Under the pieces are notes generated by a model. It did not search any database. It was not told the origin of the DNA and saw only the letters and a program-made list of their open reading frames with translations. 64,000 nucleotides of DNA from CAIWHR01 sp040007035. GTDB lineage: Bacteria; Pseudomonadota; Gammaproteobacteria; Burkholderiales; Casimicrobiaceae. Numbering within the stretch: position 1 is the stretch's first letter; each line of letters starts with the position of its first letter. Where the stretch lies: assembly GCA_040007035.1 (NCBI GenBank), contig JBDTVU010000004.1:6949-70948 (forward strand). The letters are read 5' to 3'. The position numbers and the translations under genes are program-made. Of the stretch, positions 27,495 through 35,919 are shown piece after piece.

Positions 27495-29225
27495 ATGGAT
27501 ACGCAACGTCTTGTCCTTTTCGTGATCTTCTCGTTCTCCGCCCTGTTCCTTTGGGAGGCCTGGCAGAAGGAGCAGCGGCCCGCGCCAGCGCCGACGGCGG
27601 CGGTTGCGCCCAAAGCGGGGGCCGCGACGCCGCCGGGGGGTGACGTGCCGTCGCCGTCCGCTCCGGCGGCAGTTCCGCCGTCCGCGGCGAGCGCAGGCGC
27701 CCCGGCCGTTCCTGGCGCGCCGCCGGCAGGAACGACGGCTCCGGCGACCGCCGGCCGCCAGATCACGATCAAGACCGACCTCTACACGGCACAGATCGAC
27801 ACCATCGGCGGCGTCGTCACGCAAGTCGCGCTCGACCGGCACCGCGACGCGCAGGACACCGCGAAGCCCTACTACGTGCTGCAACGCACCGCCGAGCGGA
27901 CCGCGCTCGCGCAGTCGGGTCTCCTCGGCGACGGGATGCCGAACCATCGCACCGTCTACGAAGCGCTGCCAGGCCCGCGCGAGCTTCTGCCCGGCGCCGA
28001 CAGCGTCGAGCTGCGGCTGCAGGCCACCGCCGCGAACGGCGACAAGGTCGTGCAGCTGATGACGTTCCATCGCGACAGCTACGTCATCGACGTTGCCTAC
28101 GACGTGACCAACGCCACCGCGGCGCCGATCACGCCGTTCGCGTACTTCCAGTTCACCCGCGACATGAAGACGCCGGGGTTCCAGAACTCGATGGCGCCGG
28201 TCGCGTACACAGGGCCGGTGATCTACAACGACACCGACAAGTTCAAGAAGGTCGATTTCGGCGAGCTCGACAAGCTCGCCGGCGACACGACGCGCAAGCT
28301 GCCGTACACGAAGAACACCGACAACGGCTGGGTGGCGATGGCCGAGCACTACTTCGTCGTCGCATGGTTGCCCGCCGACGAGCCGAAAGCGCAGCGCGAG
28401 TTCTTCGCCCGCAAGCAGGACGGCGGCCTGTACTCCGTCGGCGTCATCCTGCCGATGGGGACGATCGCCCCCGGCGCCACCGGTGCTGTCCGCGTCCCGC
28501 TTTATGTCGGGCCGGAGGACCAGGACCAGCTGGCGAAGCTCGCCAAGGGGCTCGACCTCGTCGTCGACTACGGCATCTTCACCGTGATCGCCGCGCCGCT
28601 GTTCTGGCTGCTGAAGTGGCTGCACGGCATCATCGGCAACTGGGGCTGGGCGATCATTGCGATGACGATCATCATCAAGAGCGCGTTCTATCCGCTGAAT
28701 CACGCCAGCGCGCGGTCGATGGCGAAGATGAAGGTGATCGGGCCGAAGCTCAAAGCGCTGCAGGAGCAGTACGCGAACGACAAGCAGCAGCTGCAGATGA
28801 AGATGATGGAGATGTACAAGACGGAGAAGATCAACCCGCTCGGCGGCTGTCTGCCGATCCTGGTCCAGATCCCCGTGTTCATCGCGCTGTACTGGGTGCT
28901 GCTGTCGGCGGTCGAGCTGCGCCACGCGCCCTGGATCGGCTGGATCCACGACCTGTCGGCGCCCGACCCCTGGTACGTGCTGCCCGTCATCTACGCGATC
29001 ACCGCGTATCTGCAGGTGAAGCTGTCACCGACGCCGATCTCCGACCCGGTGCAGGCGAAGGTGATGCAGATCATGCCGATCGCGTTCTCGGTGATGTTCA
29101 TCTTCTTCCCGGCCGGCCTCGTGTTGTACTGGCTGATCAACAACTGCATCCAGATCTTCCAGCAGTGGCACATGAACCGGGTGCTGGAGAAGGAAGCGGC
29201 AGTCGCGGTGGCCAAGCGGCGCTGA
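27495..29225 (+). CDS. yidC: Membrane protein insertase YidC
   Basis: YidC inserts and folds inner-membrane proteins, including the c and a subunits of the ATP synthase encoded later in this window. The 576-residue protein has a first membrane helix (about 4-20, LVLFVIFSFSALFLWEAW) and an Ala/Pro-rich linker. A large periplasmic beta domain follows (about 90-350), then the five-helix insertase core: YGIFTVIAAPLFWLLKWLHG, the NPLGGCLPILVQIPVFIALYWVL block, and VMQIMPIAFSVMFIFFPAGLVLYW. The ATG at 27495 gives MDTQRLVLF. A longer frame start at 27405 overlaps yidD and adds an unrelated leader. Confidence 0.96.
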   Translation: MDTQRLVLFVIFSFSALFLWEAWQKEQRPAPAPTAAVAPKAGAATPPGGDVPSPSAPAAVPPSAASAGAPAVPGAPPAGTTAPATAGRQITIKTDLYTAQIDTIGGVVTQVALDRHRDAQDTAKPYYVLQRTAERTALAQSGLLGDGMPNHRTVYEALPGPRELLPGADSVELRLQATAANGDKVVQLMTFHRDSYVIDVAYDVTNATAAPITPFAYFQFTRDMKTPGFQNSMAPVAYTGPVIYNDTDKFKKVDFGELDKLAGDTTRKLPYTKNTDNGWVAMAEHYFVVAWLPADEPKAQREFFARKQDGGLYSVGVILPMGTIAPGATGAVRVPLYVGPEDQDQLAKLAKGLDLVVDYGIFTVIAAPLFWLLKWLHGIIGNWGWAIIAMTIIIKSAFYPLNHASARSMAKMKVIGPKLKALQEQYANDKQQLQMKMMEMYKTEKINPLGGCLPILVQIPVFIALYWVLLSAVELRHAPWIGWIHDLSAPDPWYVLPVIYAITAYLQVKLSPTPISDPVQAKVMQIMPIAFSVMFIFFPAGLVLYWLINNCIQIFQQWHMNRVLEKEAAVAVAKRR

Positions 29226-29238
29226 CGCAGCCCGCGGC

Positions 29239-30615
29239 ATGACGCCGTCGCCGGACACGATCGCCGCAATCGCGACGCCGCCGGGGCGCGGCGGCGTCGG
29301 CGTGATCCGCGTCTCGGGCGCCGGCGTGCCGGCGGTGATCGCGGGCATCGTCGGGCGCCCGCTCGTTCCCCGGCGCGCAACGGTGGCGGCGTTCCGCGGC
29401 GCGAGCGGCGAGACGATCGACCAAGGTCTCGCCGTTCACTTTCCGGCGCCGCACTCCTACACCGGCGAGCACGTGTTCGAGCTGCACGGCCACGGCGGCC
29501 CGGCGGTGCAGGCGCTCCTGCTCGGCCGCTGCGTCGAGCTCGGCGCGCGACTGGCCGCGCCGGGCGAATTCACGCAGCGGGCGTTCCGGAACGGCAAGCT
29601 CGACCTGGCGCAGGCCGAAGGCGTGGCCGACCTCATCGAGGCGGCGACGGCCACCGCGGCACGGGCCGCCGCGCGCAGCCTCACCGGGGCGTTCTCGCGC
29701 GAGATCCGCGCGCTCGTCGACGCGCTGATCGAGCTGCGGACGTTCACCGAAGCGACGCTCGATTTTCCCGACGAGGACGTCGACTTCCTTCGCGCGGCCG
29801 ACGCCCGCGGCAAGCTGGCGGCAATCCGCGCACGGGTGGCCGCGGTCGCCGCGCGGGCGAAGCAGGGCGCGTTGCTGCGCGACGGGCTCACCGTCGTGCT
29901 TGCCGGGCGGCCGAACGTCGGCAAGTCGAGCCTGCTGAACCGGCTCGCCGGCGAGGACGTCGCGATCGTCACCGCCATCGCCGGCACGACGCGTGACGCG
30001 CTGCGCTCGCAGATCGAGATTCACGGCATTCCGCTGACCGTCGTCGACACCGCCGGGCTGCGGCCGACCGACGACCCGATCGAGACGCTCGGCATCGAAC
30101 GCGCGTGGGGTGCGCTCTCGCACGCGGACCTCGCGCTGGTGATCGTCGACGCGAGCGCCGATGGCGGCGACATCGACCCCGCCGACACCGCGATTCTCGG
30201 GCGGTTGCCGGATGCGCTGCCGCGGCTCGTCGTCCACAACAAGATCGACCTCGTCGCGCTGCCAGCGCACGCGGAGACCCGCGCCGACGGCGGCACCGCG
30301 CGCCGGCACGTCTTCCTGTCGGCGAAGACCGGCGACGGCGTCGACGTGCTGCGGCAGGAAGTTCTCGCGCTGACCGGTGCGCACGAGGACATGGAGGGAA
30401 CGTTTCTGGCGCGCGAACGGCACCTTGCCGCGCTCGCCGAATCCGACGTGCATCTGGCTGCGGCTGCGCAGCACCTCGTCGCCGCGGCCCCGCCGCTCGA
30501 GCTCTTCGCCGAGGAACTCCGCGAAGCGCAGGGTGCGCTCGCCGCGATCACCGGCGAGTTCACCGCCGACGACCTGCTCGGCGTCATCTTCTCGCGTTTC
30601 TGCATCGGCAAATGA
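29239..30615 (+). CDS. mnmE: tRNA modification GTPase MnmE
   Basis: MnmE works with MnmG (encoded at 35920) to place a (carboxymethyl)aminomethyl group on uridine 34 of certain tRNAs. The 458-residue protein has the N-terminal folate-binding domain (DTIAAIATPPGRGGVGVIRVSG), a helical domain, and an inserted G domain with GRPNVGKSS (about 223-231), GTTRD, DTAGL and NKID. The invariant C-terminal FCIGK (454-458) carries the catalytic cysteine. It follows yidC by 13 bp, and its stop overlaps the next start as ATGA. Confidence 0.96.
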   Translation: MTPSPDTIAAIATPPGRGGVGVIRVSGAGVPAVIAGIVGRPLVPRRATVAAFRGASGETIDQGLAVHFPAPHSYTGEHVFELHGHGGPAVQALLLGRCVELGARLAAPGEFTQRAFRNGKLDLAQAEGVADLIEAATATAARAAARSLTGAFSREIRALVDALIELRTFTEATLDFPDEDVDFLRAADARGKLAAIRARVAAVAARAKQGALLRDGLTVVLAGRPNVGKSSLLNRLAGEDVAIVTAIAGTTRDALRSQIEIHGIPLTVVDTAGLRPTDDPIETLGIERAWGALSHADLALVIVDASADGGDIDPADTAILGRLPDALPRLVVHNKIDLVALPAHAETRADGGTARRHVFLSAKTGDGVDVLRQEVLALTGAHEDMEGTFLARERHLAALAESDVHLAAAAQHLVAAAPPLELFAEELREAQGALAAITGEFTADDLLGVIFSRFCIGK

Positions 30616-31670
30616 CGGCCCGCGCCGCGTTGCCATCGGCCGCCGGGCTCGGGCTCGGCGCGCTCGCGGGATGGGCGTGCAGCCGGATCGGGACGCCGAT
30701 CCCGTGGATGCTGGGCCCGCTGTTCACGCTCGCGCTGCTGCGCGTCGGCGGCGCGAACGTCGCCTCGCCGCCGGGCGGCCGGCACATCGGCCAGTGGATC
30801 ATCGGCACGGCGCTCGGCCTCTATTTCACGCCGCAGGTGGTCCGCGACGTCGCCGGATTCTGGGGGCTGCTCGCCGCCGGCGCCGCGTTCGCCATCGCGC
30901 TGGGCTATGTGACCGGGCTGCTGCTCGCGCGTCTCGCCGGCATCGACCGCACGACCGGCGTGTTCGCCTGCGTGCCGGGCGGCGCTGCGGAAATGGCGGT
31001 GCTGGGCGAGCGCTTCGGCGCGCGCGTCGATCGCGTCGCCGCGGCGCAGAGCCTGCGCATCGTGATCGTCGTCGCCATCGTGCCGGCCGCGTACACGCTG
31101 CTCGACGTCCACGGCGCGGACCGCTACGCGCCCGGCATCGCGAACTTCGACGTCGCCGGGTTCGCGTTGCTGATGGCCGCCACACTTGCCGGCAGCGCCG
31201 TGGCGCAGTGGCTGCGAACGCCCAACGCGTTCGTGCTGGGCTCGCTCGCCGTCGCGATCCCGTTGACGGCGATGGAAGTAAATCTGTCGGCGGTGCCGAC
31301 CGTGGTGTCGAACGCTGGACAGTGCCTGCTCGGCACCGCGTTGGGCGCGCGCTTCCAGCCCGATTTCCTGCGCGGCGCGCCGCGGTTCGTCGGCGCCGTC
31401 GGCGCCACCGTCCTCGCGGCAATCGCGCTCTCCGCTGCGTTCGGCTGGGCGCTTGCACGGCTGTCCGGGCTGCACCCGGCGACGCTGGTCCTCGGCACGG
31501 CGCCGGGCGGCATCGCCGAGATGTGCATCACGGCGAAGGTGCTGCAGCTCGGCGTGCCGCTCGTCACGGCGTTCCACGTGACGCGCGTCGTCGCGCTGCT
31601 GCTGCTCACGGCGCCGGTCTATGCGCGGCTGCGCGACTTGCGACGGCGGCGAAAGGAGCGATCGAGATGA
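30612..31670 (+). CDS. AbrB-family (ammonia monooxygenase-like) membrane protein
   Basis: A 352-residue, nearly all-hydrophobic protein with about ten membrane helices built as two similar halves. In the first half GTPIPWMLGPLF and GVFACVPGGAAEMAVLGERFGA recur as TPNAFVLGSL and LVLGTAPGGIAEMCITAKVL in the second half. This is the pattern of the Gram-negative AbrB duplication family of unknown function, unrelated to the Bacillus regulator AbrB. The PGG(A/I)AEM repeats in helix breaks suggest a transporter-like pore. Its ATG overlaps the mnmE stop, and its stop overlaps the next ATG, so all three are translationally coupled. Confidence 0.8.
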   Translation: MTARAALPSAAGLGLGALAGWACSRIGTPIPWMLGPLFTLALLRVGGANVASPPGGRHIGQWIIGTALGLYFTPQVVRDVAGFWGLLAAGAAFAIALGYVTGLLLARLAGIDRTTGVFACVPGGAAEMAVLGERFGARVDRVAAAQSLRIVIVVAIVPAAYTLLDVHGADRYAPGIANFDVAGFALLMAATLAGSAVAQWLRTPNAFVLGSLAVAIPLTAMEVNLSAVPTVVSNAGQCLLGTALGARFQPDFLRGAPRFVGAVGATVLAAIALSAAFGWALARLSGLHPATLVLGTAPGGIAEMCITAKVLQLGVPLVTAFHVTRVVALLLLTAPVYARLRDLRRRRKERSR

Positions 31671-32449
31671 GCTGGGATCCCGGCCAATACCTGACCTATG
31701 CGAACGAACGGTTGCGCCCCGCGCTTGATCTGATCGCGCGGATCCCGCTCGCCGCGCCGAAGACGGTCATCGACCTCGGATGCGGCGCCGGCAACGTGGC
31801 GCAGGTCCTCGCGGCGCGGTGGCGCGACGCGGCGATCGTCGGCGTCGACAGCTCCGCGGCGATGCTCTCGACCGCGCGTGCGGCAACGCAAGGCGATGCC
31901 CGGTACTCCTGGCTCGAAGCCGACCTCGGCGCATGGACGCCGGACTCGCCTCCCGACCTCGTGTTCAGCAACGCCGCGCTGCACTGGCTCGACGGCCACG
32001 CGACGCTCTTCCCGCGGCTGCTGGCGGCGGTCGCCCCGGGTGGCGCGCTGGCCGTTCAGATGCCCGACAACTTCGCGGCGCCGTCGCACGCGGCGCTGTT
32101 CGACCTCGCGCGCGACGCGCATTGGCGCGACCGGCTCGGTGCGCACGTGCGGCCGCAGCCGGTGGCGGCGGCGATCGACTACGCGCGCTGGCTCGGCTCG
32201 GCGACGAGTGTGGACGTGTGGACCACCGAGTATCTTCAACTGCTGCCGGCGGCCGGCGCCGGCGAGCATCCGGTCGTCGCGTGGATGAAGGGCGCCGCGC
32301 TGACGCCGTTCCTCGGCGCGCTCGACGACGGCGCGCAGCGGCGTTTTGTCGCAGAGTATCGCGAGCGGATCGCGGCGGCCTATCCCGCGCTCGACGACGG
32401 GCGCGTGCCGTTTCCGTTCCGCCGCCGCTTCATCGTCGCGCTGCGCTGA
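31667..32449 (+). CDS. tam: Trans-aconitate 2-methyltransferase-like SAM methyltransferase
   Basis: Tam methylates trans-aconitate, a toxic by-product that inhibits aconitase. The 260-residue protein starts MSWDPGQYLTYANERLRPAL, the usual Tam opening, and continues with the SAM motif VIDLGCGAGN (about 34-43). The family piece DLVFSNAALHWLDGH follows, then AVQMPDNFAAPSHAALFDLA. Near the C-terminus are PYPALDDGRVPFPFRRRF-like residues. AAGGAG (31653-31658) lies upstream of the ATG, which overlaps the preceding stop as ATGA. The family assignment is strong; the exact substrate is taken from the family. Confidence 0.88.
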   Translation: MSWDPGQYLTYANERLRPALDLIARIPLAAPKTVIDLGCGAGNVAQVLAARWRDAAIVGVDSSAAMLSTARAATQGDARYSWLEADLGAWTPDSPPDLVFSNAALHWLDGHATLFPRLLAAVAPGGALAVQMPDNFAAPSHAALFDLARDAHWRDRLGAHVRPQPVAAAIDYARWLGSATSVDVWTTEYLQLLPAAGAGEHPVVAWMKGAALTPFLGALDDGAQRRFVAEYRERIAAAYPALDDGRVPFPFRRRFIVALR

Positions 32450-32493
32450 CGGCACCGCGCGCGACTGGTCAGGCCACTTGGCCACGGCGCCGG

Positions 32494-32523
32494 TTACGGC
32501 GCGCCGCCGCCGCGTGATAAATT
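32494..32523 (+). promoter_or_regulatory. Possible pckG promoter
   Basis: TTACGG (32494-32499), an 18 bp spacer and TAAATT (32518-32523) precede pckG by about 70 bp. The leader that follows can form a short GC-rich hairpin around a CAGA loop. Both hexamers are imperfect. Confidence 0.35.
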
Positions 32524-32590
32524 CGACATCCGCCCCCGTCGCCGCAGACGGCGAGGGCGGCTCACCTCAAGCCACCTGCCGAGGCGCACG

Positions 32591-34441
32591 ATGAACGCCA
32601 CCGAATCGCTGTCCGCCCTCGCCACCGCGCAAGCCGCTGTCGGCGCGCCGTCCTACGTCCACCACCTGCGGGTCCTGAACTGGGTCCGCGGCATCGCCGA
32701 TCTCACCAAGCCCGCGCGGATCGCCTGGTGCGACGGCAGCGAGGAGGAGTACGACCGGCTGTGCGCCGAGATGGTCGCCGCCGGCACGCTGACCCGGTTG
32801 AACCCGGCCAGGCGCGGCAATAGCTATCTCGCACTGTCCGACCCGTCCGACGTCGCGCGGGTCGAGGACCGCACGTTCATCTGCAGCGAGCGCGAGGAGG
32901 ATGCCGGACCGACCAACAACTGGGTCGCGCCGGCCGAGATGCGGCAGACGATCGACGGCCTCTTCGACGGCTGCATGCGCGGCCGCACGATGTACGTGGT
33001 GCCGTTCTCGATGGGTCCCGTCGGCAGCCATATCGCGCACCTCGGCATCGAGATCTCCGACAGTCCCTATGTCGTGGTCAACATGCGGATCATGACGCGG
33101 ATGGGCCGGGCGATCTTCGCGGTGCTGGGAGAGGACGGGACGTTCGTGCCTTGCGTGCATTCGGTGGGCGCGCCGCTGGCCGCGGGCGCACAGGACGTGG
33201 CCTGGCCATGCAATCGGGATCAGAAGTACATCGTCCATTTTCCGGAATCGCGCGAGATCTGGAGTTACGGCTCCGGCTACGGCGGCAACGCGCTCCTCGG
33301 CAAGAAGTGCTTCGCGCTGCGCATCGCCTCGGTGATGGGCCGCGACCAGGGCTGGCTTGCCGAGCACATGCTGATCCTCGGTGTCACGTCGCCCTCGGGC
33401 GAGAAGACCTACGTCGCGGCGGCGTTTCCCAGCGCCTGCGGCAAGACCAACTTCGCGATGCTGATTCCGCCGCAGGGCTTCGACGGCTGGAGGGTGACGA
33501 CGATCGGTGACGACATCGCCTGGATCAAGCCGCACGCGGACGGGAAGTTCTACGCGATCAATCCGGAGGCGGGTTATTTCGGCGTCGCGCCGGGAACGTC
33601 GTACGAGTCGAATCCGAACGCGATGGAGATGATGCGCGAGAACGTGATCTTCACCAATGTCGCGCTGACCGACGACGGCGACGTCTGGTGGGAAGGGATG
33701 ACGAAGACGCCGCCCGCGCACCTGATCGACTGGCAGGGCAACGACTGGACGCCCGACTGCGGCCGGAAAGCCGCGCACCCGAACGCGCGCTTCACCGTGG
33801 CGGCATTCCAGTGCCCGTCGCTCGACCCGCACTGGAACAGCCCCGACGGCGTGCCGATCGAGGCGTTCATCTTCGGCGCGCGTCGATCCGACACGATCCC
33901 GCTGGTGGTCGAGGCGGCCTCGTGGGTGGATGGCGTCTACAAGGCGGCGACGATGGGATCGGAAACCACCGCCGCGGCGACCGGCAAGGTCGGTGAAGTG
34001 CGGCGCGACCCGTTCGCGATGCTGCCGTTCTGCGGCTATCACGTCGGCGATTACTTCGCGCACTGGCTGAAGATGGGTGCCATCGTGGCGAAGCCGCCGA
34101 AGATCTTCAACGTCAACTGGTTCCGCACCGACGAGAACGGCAAGTACGCGTGGCCGGGATTCGGGCAGAACATGCGGGTGCTGCAGTGGATCGTCGATCG
34201 CTGCCGCGGCCGCGGCCACGCGGTCGAGACCGTGCTCGGCCTCGAACCCGCGTACGGCGACCTCAACTGGACCGGGCTCGACTTCCCGCCCGACCGGTTC
34301 GCGCAGGTGATGAAGGTCGATCGCGCGCTGTGGGTGCGCGAGCTCGCCGCCCACGATGCGTTGTTTGCCAAGCTCGGCACCAAGCGTCCGCCGGCGCTGA
34401 CGGCCGAGCGGACGCGGCTGGGCGGCCGTCTCTCCGCGTAG
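32591..34441 (+). CDS. pckG: Phosphoenolpyruvate carboxykinase (GTP)
   Basis: PckG converts oxaloacetate and GTP to phosphoenolpyruvate and CO2, the entry step of gluconeogenesis. The 616-residue protein is of the GTP-dependent class, with the P-loop FPSACGKTNFAML, the reactive-cysteine region inside that loop, TIGDDIAWIK, and the C-terminal PKIFNVNWFRTDENGKYAWP block. Length matches bacterial GTP-type enzymes (about 600). It is a single-gene unit with its own terminator. With fumC and glpD in the same window it fits growth on organic acids and glycerol, though no regulator is visible. Confidence 0.97.
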   Translation: MNATESLSALATAQAAVGAPSYVHHLRVLNWVRGIADLTKPARIAWCDGSEEEYDRLCAEMVAAGTLTRLNPARRGNSYLALSDPSDVARVEDRTFICSEREEDAGPTNNWVAPAEMRQTIDGLFDGCMRGRTMYVVPFSMGPVGSHIAHLGIEISDSPYVVVNMRIMTRMGRAIFAVLGEDGTFVPCVHSVGAPLAAGAQDVAWPCNRDQKYIVHFPESREIWSYGSGYGGNALLGKKCFALRIASVMGRDQGWLAEHMLILGVTSPSGEKTYVAAAFPSACGKTNFAMLIPPQGFDGWRVTTIGDDIAWIKPHADGKFYAINPEAGYFGVAPGTSYESNPNAMEMMRENVIFTNVALTDDGDVWWEGMTKTPPAHLIDWQGNDWTPDCGRKAAHPNARFTVAAFQCPSLDPHWNSPDGVPIEAFIFGARRSDTIPLVVEAASWVDGVYKAATMGSETTAAATGKVGEVRRDPFAMLPFCGYHVGDYFAHWLKMGAIVAKPPKIFNVNWFRTDENGKYAWPGFGQNMRVLQWIVDRCRGRGHAVETVLGLEPAYGDLNWTGLDFPPDRFAQVMKVDRALWVRELAAHDALFAKLGTKRPPALTAERTRLGGRLSA

Positions 34442-34475
34442 GCCGGTCGCCGGCGGCTGCCGGCCCGATAGCGAG

Positions 34476-34511
34476 CAACGGGTTGGGATATTCTCTCAAC
34501 CCGTTGTTTTT
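34476..34511 (+). terminator. Rho-independent terminator of pckG
   Basis: CAACGGGTTG (34476-34485) pairs perfectly with CAACCCGTTG (34497-34506) around an 11-base loop. Five T residues follow (34507-34511). This is the clearest intrinsic terminator in the window. Confidence 0.92.
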
Positions 34512-34544
34512 ACGAAACTATAATTCCTGTGGCGGGGCGGCCGG

Positions 34545-35444
34545 TCATTCCGCGTTCTCGAACGCCGCGACTTCGTCGCGCGTCGGCGCCCCGGCGCGTC
34601 CGCCGAATCGCGTGCACTTGATCGCCGCCGCGACGTTGGCGAAACGGGCAGCGTCGTCGACGCGCCGACCCTCGCCCAACGCGAGCGCAAACGCGCCATG
34701 CCAGACGTCGCCCGCGGCCAGCGTATCGACGGCGCGGACCGCCGGGGCGGCGACGCGGCGCTCGACACCGTTCTCGAGCCACAGGAAGCCCTCCGGCCCC
34801 AGCGTGACGCCGACCAGCGTCGACGGGGCCGCCGCCGCGATCCGGCGCAACGCGGCGCCCGCCTCCGCGATACCGGCCGCGTGGGCGAGCCCGGGTTCCG
34901 AAAACGCCGCGTGCGTGGCGCGCCGCGCGAGGTCCACCAAGGAGTCCGGCGGACCTACGTCGCCGTCGAAGAGGGCGGGTATTCCGGCGGCGCGTGCGGC
35001 GTCAAGCAGGATGGCCGCACCGGCAGGCCAGCGGACGTCGGCCATGACGGCGGCTGCGGTCGTGACCCGGTCCAGCGGCAGCCATGACGGATCGGCGTCG
35101 AGCGCCGGGTCGTTGAACGCGCAGACCAGCCGCTCGCCGTCGTCGGCGACCAGGATCGCCGCGGACGGCGACACGCAGCCGCGTACGCGTCGGACGCCGC
35201 CGACGTCGACGCCTTCCGCCGCCAGTTGCGCGAGGATCCGGTCACCGAGCGCGTCGTCGCCGAGGCGGCCCCAATAATGGGCGTCGCCCCCCAGCCGGGC
35301 CACGGCGACGCTGGCGCTCGCCGCCATGCCGCCGCCGGACTCGGTGAAGCCGGTGGCCAGGATCTTGGTCGGATGGGTGGGGATCGCCGCGACGCGGTAG
35401 ATGGCGTCGAGCGCGGACATTCCGAGGCAGATGATCCGGGTCAT
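34545..35444 (-). CDS. PfkB-family carbohydrate kinase
   Basis: A 299-residue kinase of the ribokinase/PfkB fold. The N-terminal substrate lid contains TESGGGMAASASVAVARLGG with the conserved di-glycine. The C-terminal signature AVDTLAAGDVWHGAFALAL holds the catalytic Asp in the DT(x)AAGD anion-hole motif. The phosphate acceptor is not evident; its general look is close to sulfofructose-kinase and ribokinase-like members. No transporter or sugar enzyme is beside it, so I leave the substrate open. The ATG at 35444 gives MTRIICLGMSALDAIYR, the usual first strand. It is convergent with pckG and is separated from mnmG by the parS region. Confidence 0.85.
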   Translation of the reverse strand: MTRIICLGMSALDAIYRVAAIPTHPTKILATGFTESGGGMAASASVAVARLGGDAHYWGRLGDDALGDRILAQLAAEGVDVGGVRRVRGCVSPSAAILVADDGERLVCAFNDPALDADPSWLPLDRVTTAAAVMADVRWPAGAAILLDAARAAGIPALFDGDVGPPDSLVDLARRATHAAFSEPGLAHAAGIAEAGAALRRIAAAAPSTLVGVTLGPEGFLWLENGVERRVAAPAVRAVDTLAAGDVWHGAFALALGEGRRVDDAARFANVAAAIKCTRFGGRAGAPTRDEVAAFENAE

Positions 35445-35515
35445 GGCGGCGGGGGGGCGGCGTCACGGATTTTACGCGGCGCCCCGGCGCCTGACCAACC
35501 CGGACCCCGCCACAA

Positions 35516-35531
35516 TGTTCCACGTGGAACC
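35516..35531. promoter_or_regulatory. parS centromere site 1
   Basis: TGTTCCACGTGGAACC matches the bacterial parS 16-mer (TGTTNCACGTGNAACA) at 15 of 16 positions, with the last base being C. It is in the 475 bp non-coding gap between the PfkB kinase gene and mnmG. ParB, encoded at 39420, would load here. Confidence 0.85.
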
Positions 35532-35778
35532 GGCGGCCGCCTCGCGCTGCGGACGGGCCCCGGACGAGAAGGCGGATCCGGGCGCGGCGAGGGCCAGGCG
35601 GCTCGGTGGTCCCGGGTGACGGGCACAAGGACCGGCGCGATTGCCTCGGCTGCGTGTCCATACCCGCACCGAATCCGTCGCACCCGCGAGCCGCCCGGTC
35701 GCCGCCCAAGCTTGCCCGGTCCGCAAGTCGGCTGCCGCCGGCCCGGGCGGTGAACTGTTTCCGGGCCCGGGGCACGGC

Positions 35779-35794
35779 TTGTTCCACGTGGAAC
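35779..35794. promoter_or_regulatory. parS centromere site 2
   Basis: TGTTCCACGTGGAACA is a perfect 16 bp palindrome and a full match to the parS consensus. It lies 248 bp after site 1 (35531 to 35779). The remaining bases of the 35445-35919 gap show no supported gene. An AT-rich patch near 35900-35919 precedes mnmG. Confidence 0.93.
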
Positions 35795-35919
35795 ATCCAG
35801 CCCCGGACCATGGCCTCGTCCGTACGGCGGCTTCTCCGAACGCGGCGATTGCCGTATGATTCGCGCTCCGCTGCGTGCCTCGCTCGGCGGCGAGTTTCTG
35901 ATGTTTTCTTAATAAAATC

